From NCBI RefSeq assembly GCF_004683965.1, contig NZ_CP038436.1, forward strand, positions 3,224,001 to 3,288,000: a stretch of 64,000 bases of DNA, written 5' to 3'. Position 1 is the stretch's first letter, and the number at the start of each line of letters is the position of its first letter. The translations under genes and the position numbers were made by a program. This stretch comes from Nocardioides seonyuensis. Its GTDB lineage: Bacteria > Actinomycetota > Actinomycetes > Propionibacteriales > Nocardioidaceae. This document shows positions 52,615 through 63,099 of this stretch, one piece after another. The notes under the pieces were generated by a model. The model ran no database searches, was not told where the DNA came from, and saw only the letters and a program-made list of their open reading frames with translations.

Positions 52615-54618
52615 TCAGATCTCGAACTGCCCGGACTCCAAGCGCTTCTTGATCTCCTGCAGGAAGCGCCCGGCGTCGGCGCCGTCGACCAGGCGGTGGT
52701 CGTAGGTGAGCGCGAGGTAGACCATGTGGCGCACCGCGATCGTCTCGCCCAGGTTGGGGTCGTCGATCACGACAGGACGCTTGACGACCGCACCCGGCCC
52801 CAGGATGGCGACCTGCGGCTTGTTGAGGATCGGGGTGTCGAACAGGGCCCCGACGCTTCCGAGGTTGGTGATCGTGAACGTGCCGCCGGACAGCTCGTCG
52901 GGGCCGATCTTGTTGGTGCGGGTGCGCTCGGCGAGGTCGGCGATCTTCTTGGCCAGCCCTGCGATCGAGAGGTCGCCCGCCTCCTTGACCACCGGGGTCA
53001 GCAGGCCCTTCTCGGTGTCCACCGCGAACGCGACGTTCTCGCGGTCGAAGTAGGTGACCTCGCCCTTCTCGGTGTCGATGGCGGCGTTGAGCTTGGGGTG
53101 CACCTTGAGCGCGTCGATCGCCGCCTTGGCGAAGAACGGCAGGTAGCTCAGCTTCACGCCTTCACGCGCCAGGAAGTCGGCCTTGGCCGCGTCGCGCATC
53201 CGTGCGATGGCGGTGACGTCGACCTCGGTGACCTGGGTGAGCTGCGCCGAGGTCTGCAGCGACTCGACCATGCGCTCCGCGATGATCTTGCGCAGGCGCG
53301 AGACCGGCTCCGTGGTGCCTCGCAGCGGGGACGGCGACGCGCTCGCGGTGGCCTGGCCACTCGGCGCTGCTGCAGCGGGTGCGGCTGCGGGCGAGGCGGA
53401 GGCGGCCGGTGCAGCGGAGGACTCCTTGGCCCTGGCTGCGGCGTCGAGCACGTCCTGCTTGCGGATGCGACCGCCCACGCCGGTGCCCTGGACCGAGCTG
53501 AGGTCGACGTTGTTCTGGGCTGCCATCTTCCGCACCAGCGGGGTGACGTACGCCGACTGGTCGCGACCGCCGGCCTGGCTGCTCTGCTCCTCGCCACCCT
53601 TCTCCTCCGCAGGCTGGGAACTCGCCTGCGGCGCAGCCTCGGGCTTCGCCTGGCTGGGCTCTTCCTGGGTCGGCTGCTCCTGGGCGGTCTGCTCCTGGGC
53701 GGGCTGCTCCTCGGCGGGCTTCTCCTCGGCCGACTGCTCCGCCAGGTCCTCGCGTGCCTGTGCGTCGGCGTCCTCAGCGGCGGGAGCCTGGCGCTGCTCG
53801 TCCTTCTGGGCGCCCTCGTCCTGCTGCGTGCCCTGGTCGCCGGACGGCTCCGAGGAGGCCGACGGGGCGGCGTCGCCCGAGCCGATGATCGCGAGCTCGG
53901 CGCCGACCTCGACCGTCTCGTCCTCCTCGGCCTTGATCTCCAGGAGCGTGCCCGCGACGGGGGAGGGGATCTCGGTGTCGACCTTGTCGGTCGAGACCTC
54001 CAGCAGCGGCTCGTCGACGGCGACCTCGTCGCCGACCTGCTTGAGCCAGCGGGTGACGGTGCCCTCGGTGACCGACTCGCCCAGGGCCGGCAGGGTCACC
54101 GGCGTGCCCGATCCGGAGCCACCGGAGCCCGAGCCGCCGGAGCCCGAGCCGCCGGAGCCCGAGCTGTCGGACGACTCCTGCGCGGCCTGCTGCTCGGCGG
54201 CGGGCTCCTCCTGCGCGGGGGCGTCCTCCTTCTCCGACTCAGGCGTGGAGTCGCCCTCCGGGAGCTCGCCGGTCTCCTCGGCGACCTGCTCCTCCTGCTC
54301 GGCCTTCTTCTCCGACTCGGCCTCGTCCTTGGGCTCGGCCTCGGGCTCTGCAGACTCCTCGGCAGAGCCGCCGCCCTCGCCCTCGTCACCGACGACGGCG
54401 AGCACGGCGCCGACCTCGACGGTGTCGTCCTCGTTGGCCTTGATCTCGAGCAGCGTGCCGGCCACGGGCGAGGGGATCTCGGTGTCGACCTTGTCGGTGG
54501 AGACCTCCAGCAGCGGCTCATCGACGGCGACGGTGTCGCCGACCTGCTTGAGCCAGCGGGTGACGGTGCCCTCGGTGACGGACTCGCCGAGTGCGGGGAG
54601 GGTGACTTCGGAGGCCAT
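52615..54618 (-). CDS. sucB: Dihydrolipoamide acyltransferase (2-oxoacid dehydrogenase E2)
   Basis: 667 residues. Two lipoyl domains with near-identical sequence, each with the modified Lys in [10 protein letters not shown] (Lys43 and Lys212). Linker 1 is Glu-rich and ends in a GSGGS repeat encoded by three 15-bp DNA repeats (54112-54160). Linker 2 is Glu/Gln/Pro-rich. A peripheral-subunit-binding domain ([34 protein letters not shown]) precedes the catalytic domain, which ends in [15 protein letters not shown] with the catalytic H-x3-D-G. Two lipoyl domains fit the actinobacterial SucB style. Partner E3 lies just upstream. Confidence 0.96.
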   Translation of the reverse strand: MASEVTLPALGESVTEGTVTRWLKQVGDTVAVDEPLLEVSTDKVDTEIPSPVAGTLLEIKANEDDTVEVGAVLAVVGDEGEGGGSAEESAEPEAEPKDEAESEKKAEQEEQVAEETGELPEGDSTPESEKEDAPAQEEPAAEQQAAQESSDSSGSGGSGSGGSGSGGSGSGTPVTLPALGESVTEGTVTRWLKQVGDEVAVDEPLLEVSTDKVDTEIPSPVAGTLLEIKAEEDETVEVGAELAIIGSGDAAPSASSEPSGDQGTQQDEGAQKDEQRQAPAAEDADAQAREDLAEQSAEEKPAEEQPAQEQTAQEQPTQEEPSQAKPEAAPQASSQPAEEKGGEEQSSQAGGRDQSAYVTPLVRKMAAQNNVDLSSVQGTGVGGRIRKQDVLDAAARAKESSAAPAASASPAAAPAAAAPSGQATASASPSPLRGTTEPVSRLRKIIAERMVESLQTSAQLTQVTEVDVTAIARMRDAAKADFLAREGVKLSYLPFFAKAAIDALKVHPKLNAAIDTEKGEVTYFDRENVAFAVDTEKGLLTPVVKEAGDLSIAGLAKKIADLAERTRTNKIGPDELSGGTFTITNLGSVGALFDTPILNKPQVAILGPGAVVKRPVVIDDPNLGETIAVRHMVYLALTYDHRLVDGADAGRFLQEIKKRLESGQFEI

Positions 54619-54674
54619 GGGATTCCTTCGCTCGCTGGGGAGGGGCAGTGGTGAGGCTGTCGTCGAATCTAGTG

Positions 54675-56051
54675 TCAGGAGTGCGCGTGCAGGGGCTTGC
54701 CGGCCAGGGCGAGGTGGGCCTCGCCGAGCGCTTCGTTCTGGGTGGGGTGGGCGTGCACGAGCGGCGCGACGTCCTCGGCGTGGGCGTCCCAGTTGTAGAT
54801 CAGCTGGGCCTCCCCGATGAGCTCGCCGACGCGGTCGCCGACCATGTGGACGCCGAGCACGGGCCCGTCCTTGAGCCCGACGAGCTTGACGAAGCCCTGG
54901 GTGCCGAGGATCTGGCTCTTGCCGTTGCCGCCGAGGTCGTAGGTCACGGTCGTGACGTTGTCACCGTGGAGCTCGCGCGCGTCGGCCTCGTCGAGTCCCA
55001 CCGAGGCGATCTCGGGGTGGGAGTAGGTGACGCGCGGGATGCCGGCCTCGTCGATCGGACGGGGCGAGAGCCCGGCGATCTCCTCGGCGACGAAGATGCC
55101 CTGCTGGAACCCGCGGTGGGCCAGCTGCAGGCCGGGAACGATGTCGCCGACGGCGAACACGCCCTCGACGTTGGTGCGGCAGCGGTCGTCGGTCAGGACG
55201 AAGCCACGCTCCATGGCGATTCCCTGCTCGTCGTAGCCCAGCCCGTCGGTGGCCGGGCCGCGGCCCACCGCCACCAGCAGCAGCTCGGCCTCGATGACCT
55301 CGCCGCCCTGGACCGTGACGGCGACGCCGGAGTCGGTGGGCTTGACGCTCTCGAAGGGAGTGCCGGTCATGAAGTTGATCTTGCGCTTGCGGAAGGCGCG
55401 CTCGAGGGCCTTGGAGGAGGCCTCGTCCTCGGCCGCGACCAGGCGGGGCAGGGCCTCGATGATGGTGACCTCGGCCCCGAACGACTTCCACACCGAGGCG
55501 AACTCACACCCGATGACGCCGCCACCCAGGACGATCGCGGACTTCGGCACGCGTTCGAGCCGCAGGGCGTGCTCGGAGGTGATGACGCGCTCTCCGTCGA
55601 CCTCGAGGCCGGGGAGCGTCCGCGAGTAGGAGCCGGAGGCGAGCACCACGGACTGCCCGGAGTACGACGACTCGCCCACCGTGACGGTGCGCGGACCGGT
55701 GAGTCGACCCTCGCCCTCGATGACGGTGATGCCGCGGGACTTGATGAGGCCGGTGAGCCCCTTGAACAGGCGGGCCACGACCTTGTCCTTGTAGGCGTTG
55801 ACCCCCGGCATGTCGATGCCGTCGAGGGTGGCCGAGACGCCGAAGGAGGCCGCGTCACGCGCGGAGTCGGCCACCTCGGCGGCGTGCAGGAGTGCCTTGG
55901 TCGGGATGCAGCCCACGTGCAGGCAGGTGCCCCCGAGGTTGCCCTTCTCGACGAGCCCGACGCTCAGGCCGAGCTGCGACGCGCGCAGGGCACAGGCGTA
56001 ACCACCGGAACCGGCACCCAGGATCAGGACATCGAACTCCGACTCAGCCAC
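54675..56051 (-). CDS. lpdA: Dihydrolipoamide dehydrogenase (E3)
   Basis: 458 residues from GTG 56051. FAD-binding [19 protein letters not shown], redox-active disulfide [16 protein letters not shown] (C-x4-C), NAD fingerprint [15 protein letters not shown], and the C-terminal catalytic pair in [18 protein letters not shown] (His-x4-Glu). It reoxidises the lipoyl groups of SucB and other 2-oxoacid complexes and of the glycine cleavage system, whose T protein is encoded nearby. 56 nt separate it from sucB, so they are one transcript. Confidence 0.97.
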   Translation of the reverse strand: MAESEFDVLILGAGSGGYACALRASQLGLSVGLVEKGNLGGTCLHVGCIPTKALLHAAEVADSARDAASFGVSATLDGIDMPGVNAYKDKVVARLFKGLTGLIKSRGITVIEGEGRLTGPRTVTVGESSYSGQSVVLASGSYSRTLPGLEVDGERVITSEHALRLERVPKSAIVLGGGVIGCEFASVWKSFGAEVTIIEALPRLVAAEDEASSKALERAFRKRKINFMTGTPFESVKPTDSGVAVTVQGGEVIEAELLLVAVGRGPATDGLGYDEQGIAMERGFVLTDDRCRTNVEGVFAVGDIVPGLQLAHRGFQQGIFVAEEIAGLSPRPIDEAGIPRVTYSHPEIASVGLDEADARELHGDNVTTVTYDLGGNGKSQILGTQGFVKLVGLKDGPVLGVHMVGDRVGELIGEAQLIYNWDAHAEDVAPLVHAHPTQNEALGEAHLALAGKPLHAHS

Positions 56052-56188
56052 CAACACTCCTCCGCACGGGTCTTCGCCCTGAGAATTCAGCTCACTTCGA
56101 GGTGCTGTCCATCCTTGCACTCTTTGTGAGCCTGTCCACACCGGGCCTCGGCAACCCCCGTACCCGGTCACGCGGCACAATGCACGGC

Positions 56189-56548
56189 ATGGGCTTCCTC
56201 GATCGCTTCCGCCGTTCCGGGCGGACCAGCCGCCCGGCGCGTGACGCCGCACGCACCGGCTCGACCACCGTGCGCGCCTCCGACGGGGCCGACGTGCGGC
56301 ACCTCGAGCAGTTCGTGAGCTCCCGTCGCGGGGTCGAGGGGTTCGTCGAGCCGCGCACCGCGGTCAGCGACGTCACGCTCCTGCTGGTCGCGCACGACGG
56401 GGAGTGGACCCGGCGTCGCGTCCCGAGCGTCAAGTGGGCGCACGACTTCGCCAACCAGCACCGCGTGCCGTCCTACGACGCTGCGGTCGTCGGGGTTCCC
56501 CAGCGGATGCGGGACTACAACCGCCGCAAGAAGGCGGGCGGGAAGTAG
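56189..56548 (+). CDS. Small hypothetical protein
   Basis: 119 residues. A basic, Arg/Ser-rich N-terminus (FRRSGRTSRPARDAARTGSTT), then a compact domain: HLEQFVSSRRGVEGFVEPRTAVSDVTLLLVAHDGEWTRRRVPSVKWAHDFANQHRVPSYDAAVVGVPQRM in outline, and a basic end (DYNRRKKAGGK). No membrane helix. The family is known in actinobacteria near lpdA and pepA but has no clear function; the two basic tails suggest nucleic-acid contact (inference). Divergent from lpdA, convergent with pepA. Confidence 0.7.
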   Translation: MGFLDRFRRSGRTSRPARDAARTGSTTVRASDGADVRHLEQFVSSRRGVEGFVEPRTAVSDVTLLLVAHDGEWTRRRVPSVKWAHDFANQHRVPSYDAAVVGVPQRMRDYNRRKKAGGK

Positions 56549-56551
56549 GTC

Positions 56552-58063
56552 CTAGACGCCCTGGTCGGCCACCGACCTCGCGTAGGCCACGAGCGTCGAG
56601 ACTCCGAACCCGGTGCCGCCGGAGGGCACGTGTCCGTAGGGTCCGCCGGTGTTGATCTCCTTGCCTGCGATGTCGAGGTGGGCCCAGGGGATCCCGCCGG
56701 TGAACTCTCGCAGGAACGCGGCGGCATAGAGGCCGCCGCCCCAGCGCACCCAGTCGTGCTGGAGCAGGTCGGCGACCTTGGAGCTGGTGATCCGGTCCGC
56801 CATCTCCTCGGGGATCGGCATCGGCCAGTGCGCCTCGCCGGCCGCCGCGCCCGCGTCGAGCAGGCGTCGTACGACGTCGTCGTCACCGATCACGGCGCCC
56901 ACCTTGTCGCCGAGGGCGACCTGCATGTGGCCGGTGAGGGTGGCGATGTCGACGATGACGTCGGGCTCCTCCTCGACCGCGAGCGCGAGGGCGTCGGCGA
57001 GGAGCATGCGCCCCTCGGCGTCGGTGTTGGCGATCTCGACCGTCCGGCCCGCACGCGTCGACACCACGTCACCGGGGCGCATGGCGGTGCCGGAGACCAT
57101 GTTCTCCGCCATGGGCGCGAAGGTGGTGACCTTGACAGGCAGGCCGAGGCGGGCGATCGCGAACGTCGCCTGGATCGCCGCCGCCGCACCGGCCATGTCG
57201 CCCTTCATGTGGTTCATCCCGGAGGAGGGCTTGATGGTCAGGCCGCCGGAGTCGAAGGTGACCCCCTTGCCCACGAGGGCGAGGTGGGCAACCGGCTTCT
57301 TGGGGGACCAGGTGAGCTTGGCGAGCCGGGCGGGGGAGTCGGAGGAGTCGCCCACGCAGAGGATGCCGCCGCAGCCCATCTCGGCGAGCTGCTCGCGATC
57401 GAACACCTCGAGCGCCACCTTGGGTGCGCCGCGGCCCCTGGTGAGCCGCCCGTGGGCGGTGGTCACGGCGTCCGCGAAGAGCGGGGGCGTCAGGTCGCCG
57501 GGCGGGGTGTTGACCCAGTCGCGGCAGCCGGCCACCACGTCTGCCACGACCTGCGCCTGCTCGAAGGCGGCGGCGGCGGCGGACTGGCGTGCGGCGGGGC
57601 TGAGCACGACGACGTCGCCCGGCCCGGGGGACGACTTCTCGGCCGACTTGTAGACGACGTAGGAGTAGCCGCCGAGGCGGTGTCCCTCGGTCACGGCGGC
57701 GACGAGCGCGGGGGAGTCGGCCGGCAGTGCCAGTGCCACCGAGGCGGCGTTGGGTGTGTTGCGGGCGGCGACCCCGGCTGCCCGGCGCACGGAGGCGTGG
57801 TCGGTCTCGTCGGCACCCAGGCCGACGAGGACGAGCAGCGGAGCGTTGATGGCACCGGCCGTCGGGATCTTCACCGCCTCGCCCGCCTTGCCGGTCACGC
57901 CCAGGTTGGCCAGCAGGGGAAGCCACGCGCGGCCGTAGGCCTGGCTGACCTCGGTCGAGGCCTCGCACGCTCGGGGGCCCGTCGCCGTGGAGACGATGCC
58001 GGCGACCACGGCGTCGGTCCTGGTCTTGGCGGGGTTGGCGTTGCGGAGGGTGTAGGTCGTCAC
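56552..58063 (-). CDS. pepA: Leucyl aminopeptidase (M17)
   Basis: 503 residues. The M17 catalytic half has the two-metal ligands: Lys and Asp in [17 protein letters not shown], Asp in [10 protein letters not shown], and [14 protein letters not shown] with Asp and Glu. The Arg of the bicarbonate site is in EGRM. It removes N-terminal residues from peptides. The N-terminal half is Ala-rich and variable, as usual. It is divergent from gcvT; the 53-nt gap is too small for a glycine riboswitch. Confidence 0.96.
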   Translation of the reverse strand: MTTYTLRNANPAKTRTDAVVAGIVSTATGPRACEASTEVSQAYGRAWLPLLANLGVTGKAGEAVKIPTAGAINAPLLVLVGLGADETDHASVRRAAGVAARNTPNAASVALALPADSPALVAAVTEGHRLGGYSYVVYKSAEKSSPGPGDVVVLSPAARQSAAAAAFEQAQVVADVVAGCRDWVNTPPGDLTPPLFADAVTTAHGRLTRGRGAPKVALEVFDREQLAEMGCGGILCVGDSSDSPARLAKLTWSPKKPVAHLALVGKGVTFDSGGLTIKPSSGMNHMKGDMAGAAAAIQATFAIARLGLPVKVTTFAPMAENMVSGTAMRPGDVVSTRAGRTVEIANTDAEGRMLLADALALAVEEEPDVIVDIATLTGHMQVALGDKVGAVIGDDDVVRRLLDAGAAAGEAHWPMPIPEEMADRITSSKVADLLQHDWVRWGGGLYAAAFLREFTGGIPWAHLDIAGKEINTGGPYGHVPSGGTGFGVSTLVAYARSVADQGV

Positions 58064-58116
58064 CGTCGCATGCTAGGCGAGGTCTGCGACACCGCTCGCT
58101 GCGGTAGGTTGCGAGC

Positions 58117-59226
58117 ATGGCTGAGCTCAGGATGTCTCCGCTCCACGAACGTCACGAGGCGCTCGGTGCCAAGTTCTCCGAGTTCGGCGGCTGGTCGATG
58201 CCGCTGGAGTACCCCACCGGCGTCGTCAAGGAGCACACCGCGGTCCGCTCATCGGTCGGGATCTTCGACGTCAGCCACCTGGGGAAGGTCATGGTGTCGG
58301 GCCCCGGGGCAGCCGACTTCGTCAACGCCACGCTCTCCAACGACCTGGCCAAGATCCGTCCCGGCAAGGCCCAGTACACCCTCTGCCTCGACGACGAGAC
58401 CGGCGGGATCGTCGATGACCTGATCGCCTACTGGCACGACGACGAGCACGTGCTGCTCGTGCCCAACGCCGCCAACACGGCCGAGGTCGTCCGCCGGCTG
58501 CGCGCCGAGGCCCCGGAGGGTGTCGAGGTCGTCGACCACCACGAGGACTACGCCGTCCTCGCGGTGCAGGGCACGAGGTCCGACGAGGTCCTCGAGCGCG
58601 TGGGCCTCCCGACCGGCCACGAGTACATGTCCTTCGTGGAGGCCGAGTTCGGCACGTCCGGCACCGGGGTCGTGGTGTGCCGCACCGGCTACACCGGCGA
58701 GCGCGGCTACGAGCTCGTGGTGGCCAACTCCGCGGCGCTCGAGCTGTGGGACGAGCTCCTCTCCGCCGGTGCCGAGCACGACATCCTCCCCGCCGGGCTG
58801 GGCGCCCGCGACACGCTTCGCACCGAGATGGGCTACCCCCTCCACGGCCAGGACATCGGTCTCGACACCAACCCGGTCGAGGCCGGCCTCTCCTGGGCGG
58901 TGGGCTGGAAGAAGGAGTCCTTCTGGGGGCGCGAGGCAGTCGCCCGGGTGAAGGAGGAGGGCCCCAGGCGCCGGCTGCGGGGACTGATCGCCACCGGGCG
59001 CGGGATACCTCGACCAGGGATGGGCGTCACGCTCACCCAGGACGTGCCGCTGGCCGACATCACCTCGGGGACGTTCTCGCCGACCCTGAAGAAGGGGATC
59101 GGCCTGGCGTTGATCCCGACGATGGTCGCCGAGGACGCAGAGGTCGGAGTGGACGTGCGCGGACGCCGCGAGATCTTCCAGCTGGTCAAGCCGCCGTTCG
59201 TCGACACCTCCGTCCGGGAGTCGTGA
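58117..59226 (+). CDS. gcvT: Glycine cleavage T protein (aminomethyltransferase)
   Basis: 369 residues. N-terminal [39 protein letters not shown] with the folate-site region, [13 protein letters not shown] (catalytic Asp region), [17 protein letters not shown] [14 protein letters not shown], and a C-terminal GcvT_C domain ([20 protein letters not shown]). It frees ammonia and gives methylenetetrahydrofolate from the aminomethyl-lipoyl H protein. No gcvP or gcvH is in the window. It overlaps the next small gene by one base. Confidence 0.96.
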   Translation: MAELRMSPLHERHEALGAKFSEFGGWSMPLEYPTGVVKEHTAVRSSVGIFDVSHLGKVMVSGPGAADFVNATLSNDLAKIRPGKAQYTLCLDDETGGIVDDLIAYWHDDEHVLLVPNAANTAEVVRRLRAEAPEGVEVVDHHEDYAVLAVQGTRSDEVLERVGLPTGHEYMSFVEAEFGTSGTGVVVCRTGYTGERGYELVVANSAALELWDELLSAGAEHDILPAGLGARDTLRTEMGYPLHGQDIGLDTNPVEAGLSWAVGWKKESFWGREAVARVKEEGPRRRLRGLIATGRGIPRPGMGVTLTQDVPLADITSGTFSPTLKKGIGLALIPTMVAEDAEVGVDVRGRREIFQLVKPPFVDTSVRES

Positions 59227-59474
59227 TGCTGCCGGGACAGCCGCCGACCTTCAGGCAGCCCTCGGCCTCCGACCGGCCCTGGTGGTGGGAGCTGCGCGAC
59301 GAGGCAGGCTCGGTGGTGGAGCTCGAGGGCTTCGACCAGCGCTTCCACAACCAGGGCGACGCCGAGTCGTGGGTGGGGGAGATCTGGGCCGAGCTCGCCG
59401 AGCACGGTGTCGCGTCGGTGACCCTCTTCGAGCACGACCGGACCGTCTACGGTCCCATGTCCCTGAGCGCCTGA
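59226..59474 (+). CDS. Small hypothetical protein downstream of gcvT
   Basis: 82 residues, starting in the gcvT stop codon (TGATG). It has a Trp-rich SDRPWWWELRDEAGSVVELEG and an alternating beta-helix pattern to GVASVTLFEHDRTVYGPMSL. No signal or membrane helix. A conserved small companion of gcvT in actinobacteria as far as I can recall; function unknown. Translational coupling supports that it is real. Confidence 0.7.
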   Translation: MLPGQPPTFRQPSASDRPWWWELRDEAGSVVELEGFDQRFHNQGDAESWVGEIWAELAEHGVASVTLFEHDRTVYGPMSLSA

Positions 59475-59510
59475 CCTGCCGCCGGAGCCGGCGACCCGAA
59501 CGGAGGCGAG

Positions 59511-60365
59511 ATGGTCGCCGACGCGGACTTCTCGGACTACCTCCAGGCTCGCTGGCCCCTGCTCGTGGCCGCCCTCGAGCGCGAGGGCGTGGCGTCCGCG
59601 GAGGCGCGCCTGGCCGTCGCGGAGGTGCTCGTCGCCAACCGGCGCGGGTGGCGACGGCTCGTGGACGAGGAGAGCGTCGACGTCCACGTCTGGCGGGCCC
59701 TTCGCGAGCGCACCGGGCTGCCTGACCAGCCCGGCTCGACGCCGCCCGTCACGACCGTCGGGGTCGACCCGACGCGTCCGGTGGATCGTCCTGAGCCCTG
59801 GCTCGAGCAGGCCGAGGCGCTGCGCCGCAGCCGGCGGTGGCGGGACGTCTGGCGATACCTCCTCGGGCTGGTCGCTGCCGCGCTGGTCGTGGCCGCGCTG
59901 GTCTGGTGGGGCTCACGGCCCGACGTGCGGGAGGAGACCAACCCGCTGCCCGTCCCGTGGTACGCCGGGGAGGAGCTCCACCTGGCCGAGGTCGTGGTCG
60001 AGCTGCGCGACGTCGACTCCTTCGTCGCGTTCGGCGACGGGGCCGCGGTGCGGCTCGAGGACGGGGAGGTCATCGAGGTCGACGGTGGCGGCGACGTCTC
60101 TGCCTTGGCCGACCCGCCTCAGGACTTGTTGTTCCCTCCGTCCCTGCCCGACTACCTGCCGTTCGGCCGCTACACCTACGTCGTCCAGGGCACGGTGCTC
60201 CCCGACGGCGGTCGCGCCTTCGTCCTCGACTCACGGCGAGGCGACCGCAACAACTCGCTGCAGATCCCCGCGTCGTCGCACCGCGTGCTCGTCCTGTGCG
60301 AGCCCGACGGGTCGTGCCGGGAGGCCGAGGGCGGCATCCCGGCCGAGGGGTTCCGGCTCAGGTGA
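59511..60365 (+). CDS. Hypothetical protein with one membrane helix
   Basis: 284 residues. A cytosolic N-terminal helical domain of about 110 residues (DADFSDYLQARWPLLVAALEREGV) ends in WRYLLGLVAAALVVAALVWWG, one membrane helix. The outside part is beta-rich (AVRLEDGEVIEVDGGG; YTYVVQGTVLPDGGRAFVLDS) with a single CEPDGSC pair. The plan (helical cytosolic domain, helix, outside beta domain) resembles anti-sigma factors or sensors, but no conserved anti-sigma motif or cognate sigma factor is seen. Unknown. Confidence 0.65.
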   Translation: MVADADFSDYLQARWPLLVAALEREGVASAEARLAVAEVLVANRRGWRRLVDEESVDVHVWRALRERTGLPDQPGSTPPVTTVGVDPTRPVDRPEPWLEQAEALRRSRRWRDVWRYLLGLVAAALVVAALVWWGSRPDVREETNPLPVPWYAGEELHLAEVVVELRDVDSFVAFGDGAAVRLEDGEVIEVDGGGDVSALADPPQDLLFPPSLPDYLPFGRYTYVVQGTVLPDGGRAFVLDSRRGDRNNSLQIPASSHRVLVLCEPDGSCREAEGGIPAEGFRLR

Positions 60366-60431
60366 GGCGAGGCCCCAAGCTGCCGAGCATCCTGGTCGAG
60401 GCTGTCGGGCCGCGGCGTTAACCTCACGGTC

Positions 60432-60917
60432 GTGAACATCCGCCCTGCCGTCCGCGGCGACGTCCCCGTCATCCTCCAGCTGGTGCACGCGCTGGCCGAC
60501 TACGAGCGGGAGCCCGACGCGGTCGAGGCCACGCCGGACGACCTGGCTCGCGCGTTGTTCCCCGAGTCCGGTGAGGCCCACACCTCCTGCCACGTCGCCG
60601 AGGTCGACGGCGAGGTGGTGGGGATGGCCGTGTGGTTCCTGACCTTCTCCACCTGGACCGGCCGCAACGGCATCTGGCTCGAGGACCTCTTCGTGCTGCC
60701 CGAGCACCGCGGAACAGGTCTCGGCAAGGCGCTGCTCGCGGCCCTGGCCCAGGTGTGCGTCGAGCGTGGCCTGCCCCGTCTGGAGTGGACGGTGCTCGAC
60801 TGGAACACCCCGTCTGTGGAGTTCTACCGCTCGCTGGGCGCCAGCCCGCTGGCTGAGTGGACGACCCAGCGGCTGGTCGGCGACGACCTGGCCAGGCTGG
60901 CGGGGGCGGCACGATGA
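60432..60917 (+). CDS. GNAT acetyltransferase
   Basis: 161 residues from GTG 60432. Acetyl-CoA loop LEDLFVLPEHRGTGLGKALLAAL (R-G-T-G-L-G), then CVERGLPRLEWTVLDWNTPSVEFYRSLGASPL, the characteristic motif B of the diamine/spermidine acetyltransferase-like group. The early VRGDVPVILQLVHALADYERE is also shared with that group. Substrate may be a polyamine or amino acid. Overlaps the PhzF gene by four bases. Confidence 0.9.
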   Translation: MNIRPAVRGDVPVILQLVHALADYEREPDAVEATPDDLARALFPESGEAHTSCHVAEVDGEVVGMAVWFLTFSTWTGRNGIWLEDLFVLPEHRGTGLGKALLAALAQVCVERGLPRLEWTVLDWNTPSVEFYRSLGASPLAEWTTQRLVGDDLARLAGAAR

Positions 60918-61744
60918 CCCACGAGCTCCGCCAGGTCGACGTCTTCTCCTCGGTCCCGTTGCTGGGCAACCCCGTGGCCGTCGTGCACGGGGCCGACGAC
61001 CTCACCGACGACCAGATGGCCGCGTTCGCCCGGTGGACCAACCTCAGCGAGACCACCTTCCTCCTGACCCCGACCATGCCCGGGGCTGACTACCGGCTGC
61101 GGATCTTCACCCCCGGTGGTGAGCTGCCCTTCGCGGGCCACCCCACCCTCGGCAGCGCGCACGCGTGGCTCGAGGCCGGGGGCGAGCCGGGCGGCGACGA
61201 CCTCGTCCAGGAGTGCGGTGCGGGTCTGGTGACCGTGCGCCGTGGTGGCGTGCTCGCGTTCGCGGCTCCGCCCCTGCGGCGGTCCGGACCGGCTGACGCC
61301 GACACCGTCGCAGCGATCGCGCGGGCGCTGCGGATCGAGGTCCCCGAGGTCCTCGCTGCGCAGTGGGTCGACAACGGACCCGGGTGGGTGGCTGCGCTGC
61401 TCCGCGACGCCGACGCCGTCCTCGCCCTCGACCCCGACTACGCGGCGATGCGCGACCTCGACCTCGGGGTGGTCGGGCTGCATCCGGCCGGTTCCGAGTG
61501 CGCGATCGAGGTGCGCGGGTTCGCCCCCGAGCTGGCGGTGCCGGAGGACCCCGTGACGGGTTCGCTGAACGCCGGCATCGCGCAGTGGCTGATCGCCGAC
61601 GGCACCCTCCCCTCGTCGTACGTCGCCGCCCAGGGCACCGCCCTGGGGAGGGCCGGCCGCGTCCAGGTGCAGGCCGAGGGTGACGACATCTGGATCGGGG
61701 GAGAGACGCGTACGACCATCAGCGGGCGGGTCGACCTGGGCTGA
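60914..61744 (+). CDS. PhzF-family isomerase-like protein
   Basis: 276 residues. It opens [23 protein letters not shown], with the family's GNP motif and NLSETTFLL, the catalytic Glu in SET. Then come [22 protein letters not shown] (GHPT motif) and, at the C-terminal half, [16 protein letters not shown] (the second G-S-xN motif). PhzF proteins are diaminopimelate-epimerase-fold enzymes; outside phenazine makers the substrate is unknown. Starts in the stop of the acetyltransferase (ATGA), so the two are coupled. Confidence 0.92.
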   Translation: MTHELRQVDVFSSVPLLGNPVAVVHGADDLTDDQMAAFARWTNLSETTFLLTPTMPGADYRLRIFTPGGELPFAGHPTLGSAHAWLEAGGEPGGDDLVQECGAGLVTVRRGGVLAFAAPPLRRSGPADADTVAAIARALRIEVPEVLAAQWVDNGPGWVAALLRDADAVLALDPDYAAMRDLDLGVVGLHPAGSECAIEVRGFAPELAVPEDPVTGSLNAGIAQWLIADGTLPSSYVAAQGTALGRAGRVQVQAEGDDIWIGGETRTTISGRVDLG

Positions 61745-61770
61745 CGGTCGCCGCGGCTAGAGTCTGGCTC

Positions 61771-62580
61771 GTGCAGCAGTACCTCGACCTCCTCCAGCGC
61801 ATCCTCGACGACGGGGTGGAGAAGACCGACCGCACCGGCACCGGCACGCTCAGCGTGTTCGGCCACCAGATGCGCTTCGACCTCTCCCAGGGCTTCCCCC
61901 TGGTGACGACCAAGAAGGTCCACACCCGATCGGTCTTCGGTGAGCTGCTGTGGTTCCTGCGCGGCGACACCAACGTGAAGTGGCTGCAGGACCGCGGCAT
62001 CACGATCTGGGACGAGTGGGCTGACGACAACGGCGACCTCGGCCCCGTCTACGGCTACCAGTGGCGCTCGTGGCCCACGCCCGACGGGCGCCACGTCGAC
62101 CAGGTCAGCCGGCTGGTCGAGGGGATCCGCACCAACCCCGACTCACGCCGTCACATCGTCTCGGCCTGGAACGTCGCCGACGTCGACGACATGGCCCTGC
62201 CGCCGTGCCACACGATGTTCCAGTTCTACGTCGCGCCGTCGGAGTCCGGGCCGGGCCGGCTCTCGTGCCAGCTCTACCAGCGCTCGGCCGACACGTTCCT
62301 CGGCGTGCCGTTCAACATCGCCTCCTACGCGCTGCTCACCCACATGGTCGCCCAGGTGACCGGGCTGGAGGTCGGCGACTTCGTGCACTCCATCGGCGAC
62401 GCCCACCTCTACACCAACCACCTCGAGCAGGCCCGGCTCCAGCTCACCCGCGAGCCCCGAGCACTGCCCAGGCTGGTCCTCAACCCTGCTATCACCGAGA
62501 TCGACGCCTTCGACCTCGACGACATCGCCGTCGAGGGCTACGACCCGCATCCGGGGATCAAGGCCCCCATCGCGGTCTGA
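61771..62580 (+). CDS. thyA: Thymidylate synthase
   Basis: 269 residues from GTG 61771. Standard ThyA signatures: [44 protein letters not shown], the catalytic Cys in [12 protein letters not shown] and [21 protein letters not shown]. It makes dTMP from dUMP with methylenetetrahydrofolate and leaves dihydrofolate, which the next gene product reduces. 11 nt separate them. Confidence 0.98.
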   Translation: MQQYLDLLQRILDDGVEKTDRTGTGTLSVFGHQMRFDLSQGFPLVTTKKVHTRSVFGELLWFLRGDTNVKWLQDRGITIWDEWADDNGDLGPVYGYQWRSWPTPDGRHVDQVSRLVEGIRTNPDSRRHIVSAWNVADVDDMALPPCHTMFQFYVAPSESGPGRLSCQLYQRSADTFLGVPFNIASYALLTHMVAQVTGLEVGDFVHSIGDAHLYTNHLEQARLQLTREPRALPRLVLNPAITEIDAFDLDDIAVEGYDPHPGIKAPIAV

Positions 62581-62591
62581 GCTGCCCACCC

Positions 62592-63089
62592 ATGACTCGG
62601 CCCCACCAGCGCGTCGTCCTCGTCGCTGCCCTCGCCCGCAACCGCGTCATCGGGCACGAGGGCCGGATCCCCTGGCACCTGCCCCACGACTTCGCCCACT
62701 TCAAGCGGGAGACCCTGGGCCACACCCTGGTGATGGGACGGCTCACCTGGGACTCCATCGGGCGGCCCCTGCCCGGCCGCCGCACCATCGTGATCACGCG
62801 TGACCTGACGTTCGATCCCGGCCATGACGACGTCCACGTGGTCCACTCGCTCGAGACCGCCCTCGAGCTGGCGGCCGACCTGCCCGGTGACGTGATGGTG
62901 GCCGGCGGGGGACAGGTCTACGAGGCTGCCCTGCCCCACGCCACCCACCAGGTCCTGACCGAGGTCGACCTCGAGCCCGAGGGAGACGCCTTCTACCCCG
63001 TCTATGCCGCCGAGGAGTGGGTCGAGACCCGCCGCGAGATCGGCGAGGGGCTCGAGTGGGTCTGGCTGGAGCGCCGGCTGACGGCCTGA
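62592..63089 (+). CDS. folA: Dihydrofolate reductase
   Basis: 165 residues. VVLVAALARNRVIGHEGRIPWHLPHDFAHFKRETLGHTLVMGRLTWDSIGRPLPGRRTIVITR in outline: the IPWHLP loop with the catalytic-site Trp, the Asp in HDFAHFK, and the NADPH motif VMVAGGGQVYEAALPHA. Complete, unlike the broken DHFR-like gene at 6508. One transcript with thyA. Confidence 0.97.
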   Translation: MTRPHQRVVLVAALARNRVIGHEGRIPWHLPHDFAHFKRETLGHTLVMGRLTWDSIGRPLPGRRTIVITRDLTFDPGHDDVHVVHSLETALELAADLPGDVMVAGGGQVYEAALPHATHQVLTEVDLEPEGDAFYPVYAAEEWVETRREIGEGLEWVWLERRLTA

Positions 63090-63099
63090 CCCCTGGTTG

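Noticed and set aside
54112..54160. Short DNA tandem repeat that might be a mobile or CRISPR-like array
   Set aside because: It encodes the GSGGS linker of SucB in frame and has no spacers; simple coding repeat.
58064..58116. Glycine riboswitch before gcvT
   Set aside because: The gap between pepA and gcvT is only 53 nt, too short for the aptamer, and no conserved core is seen.
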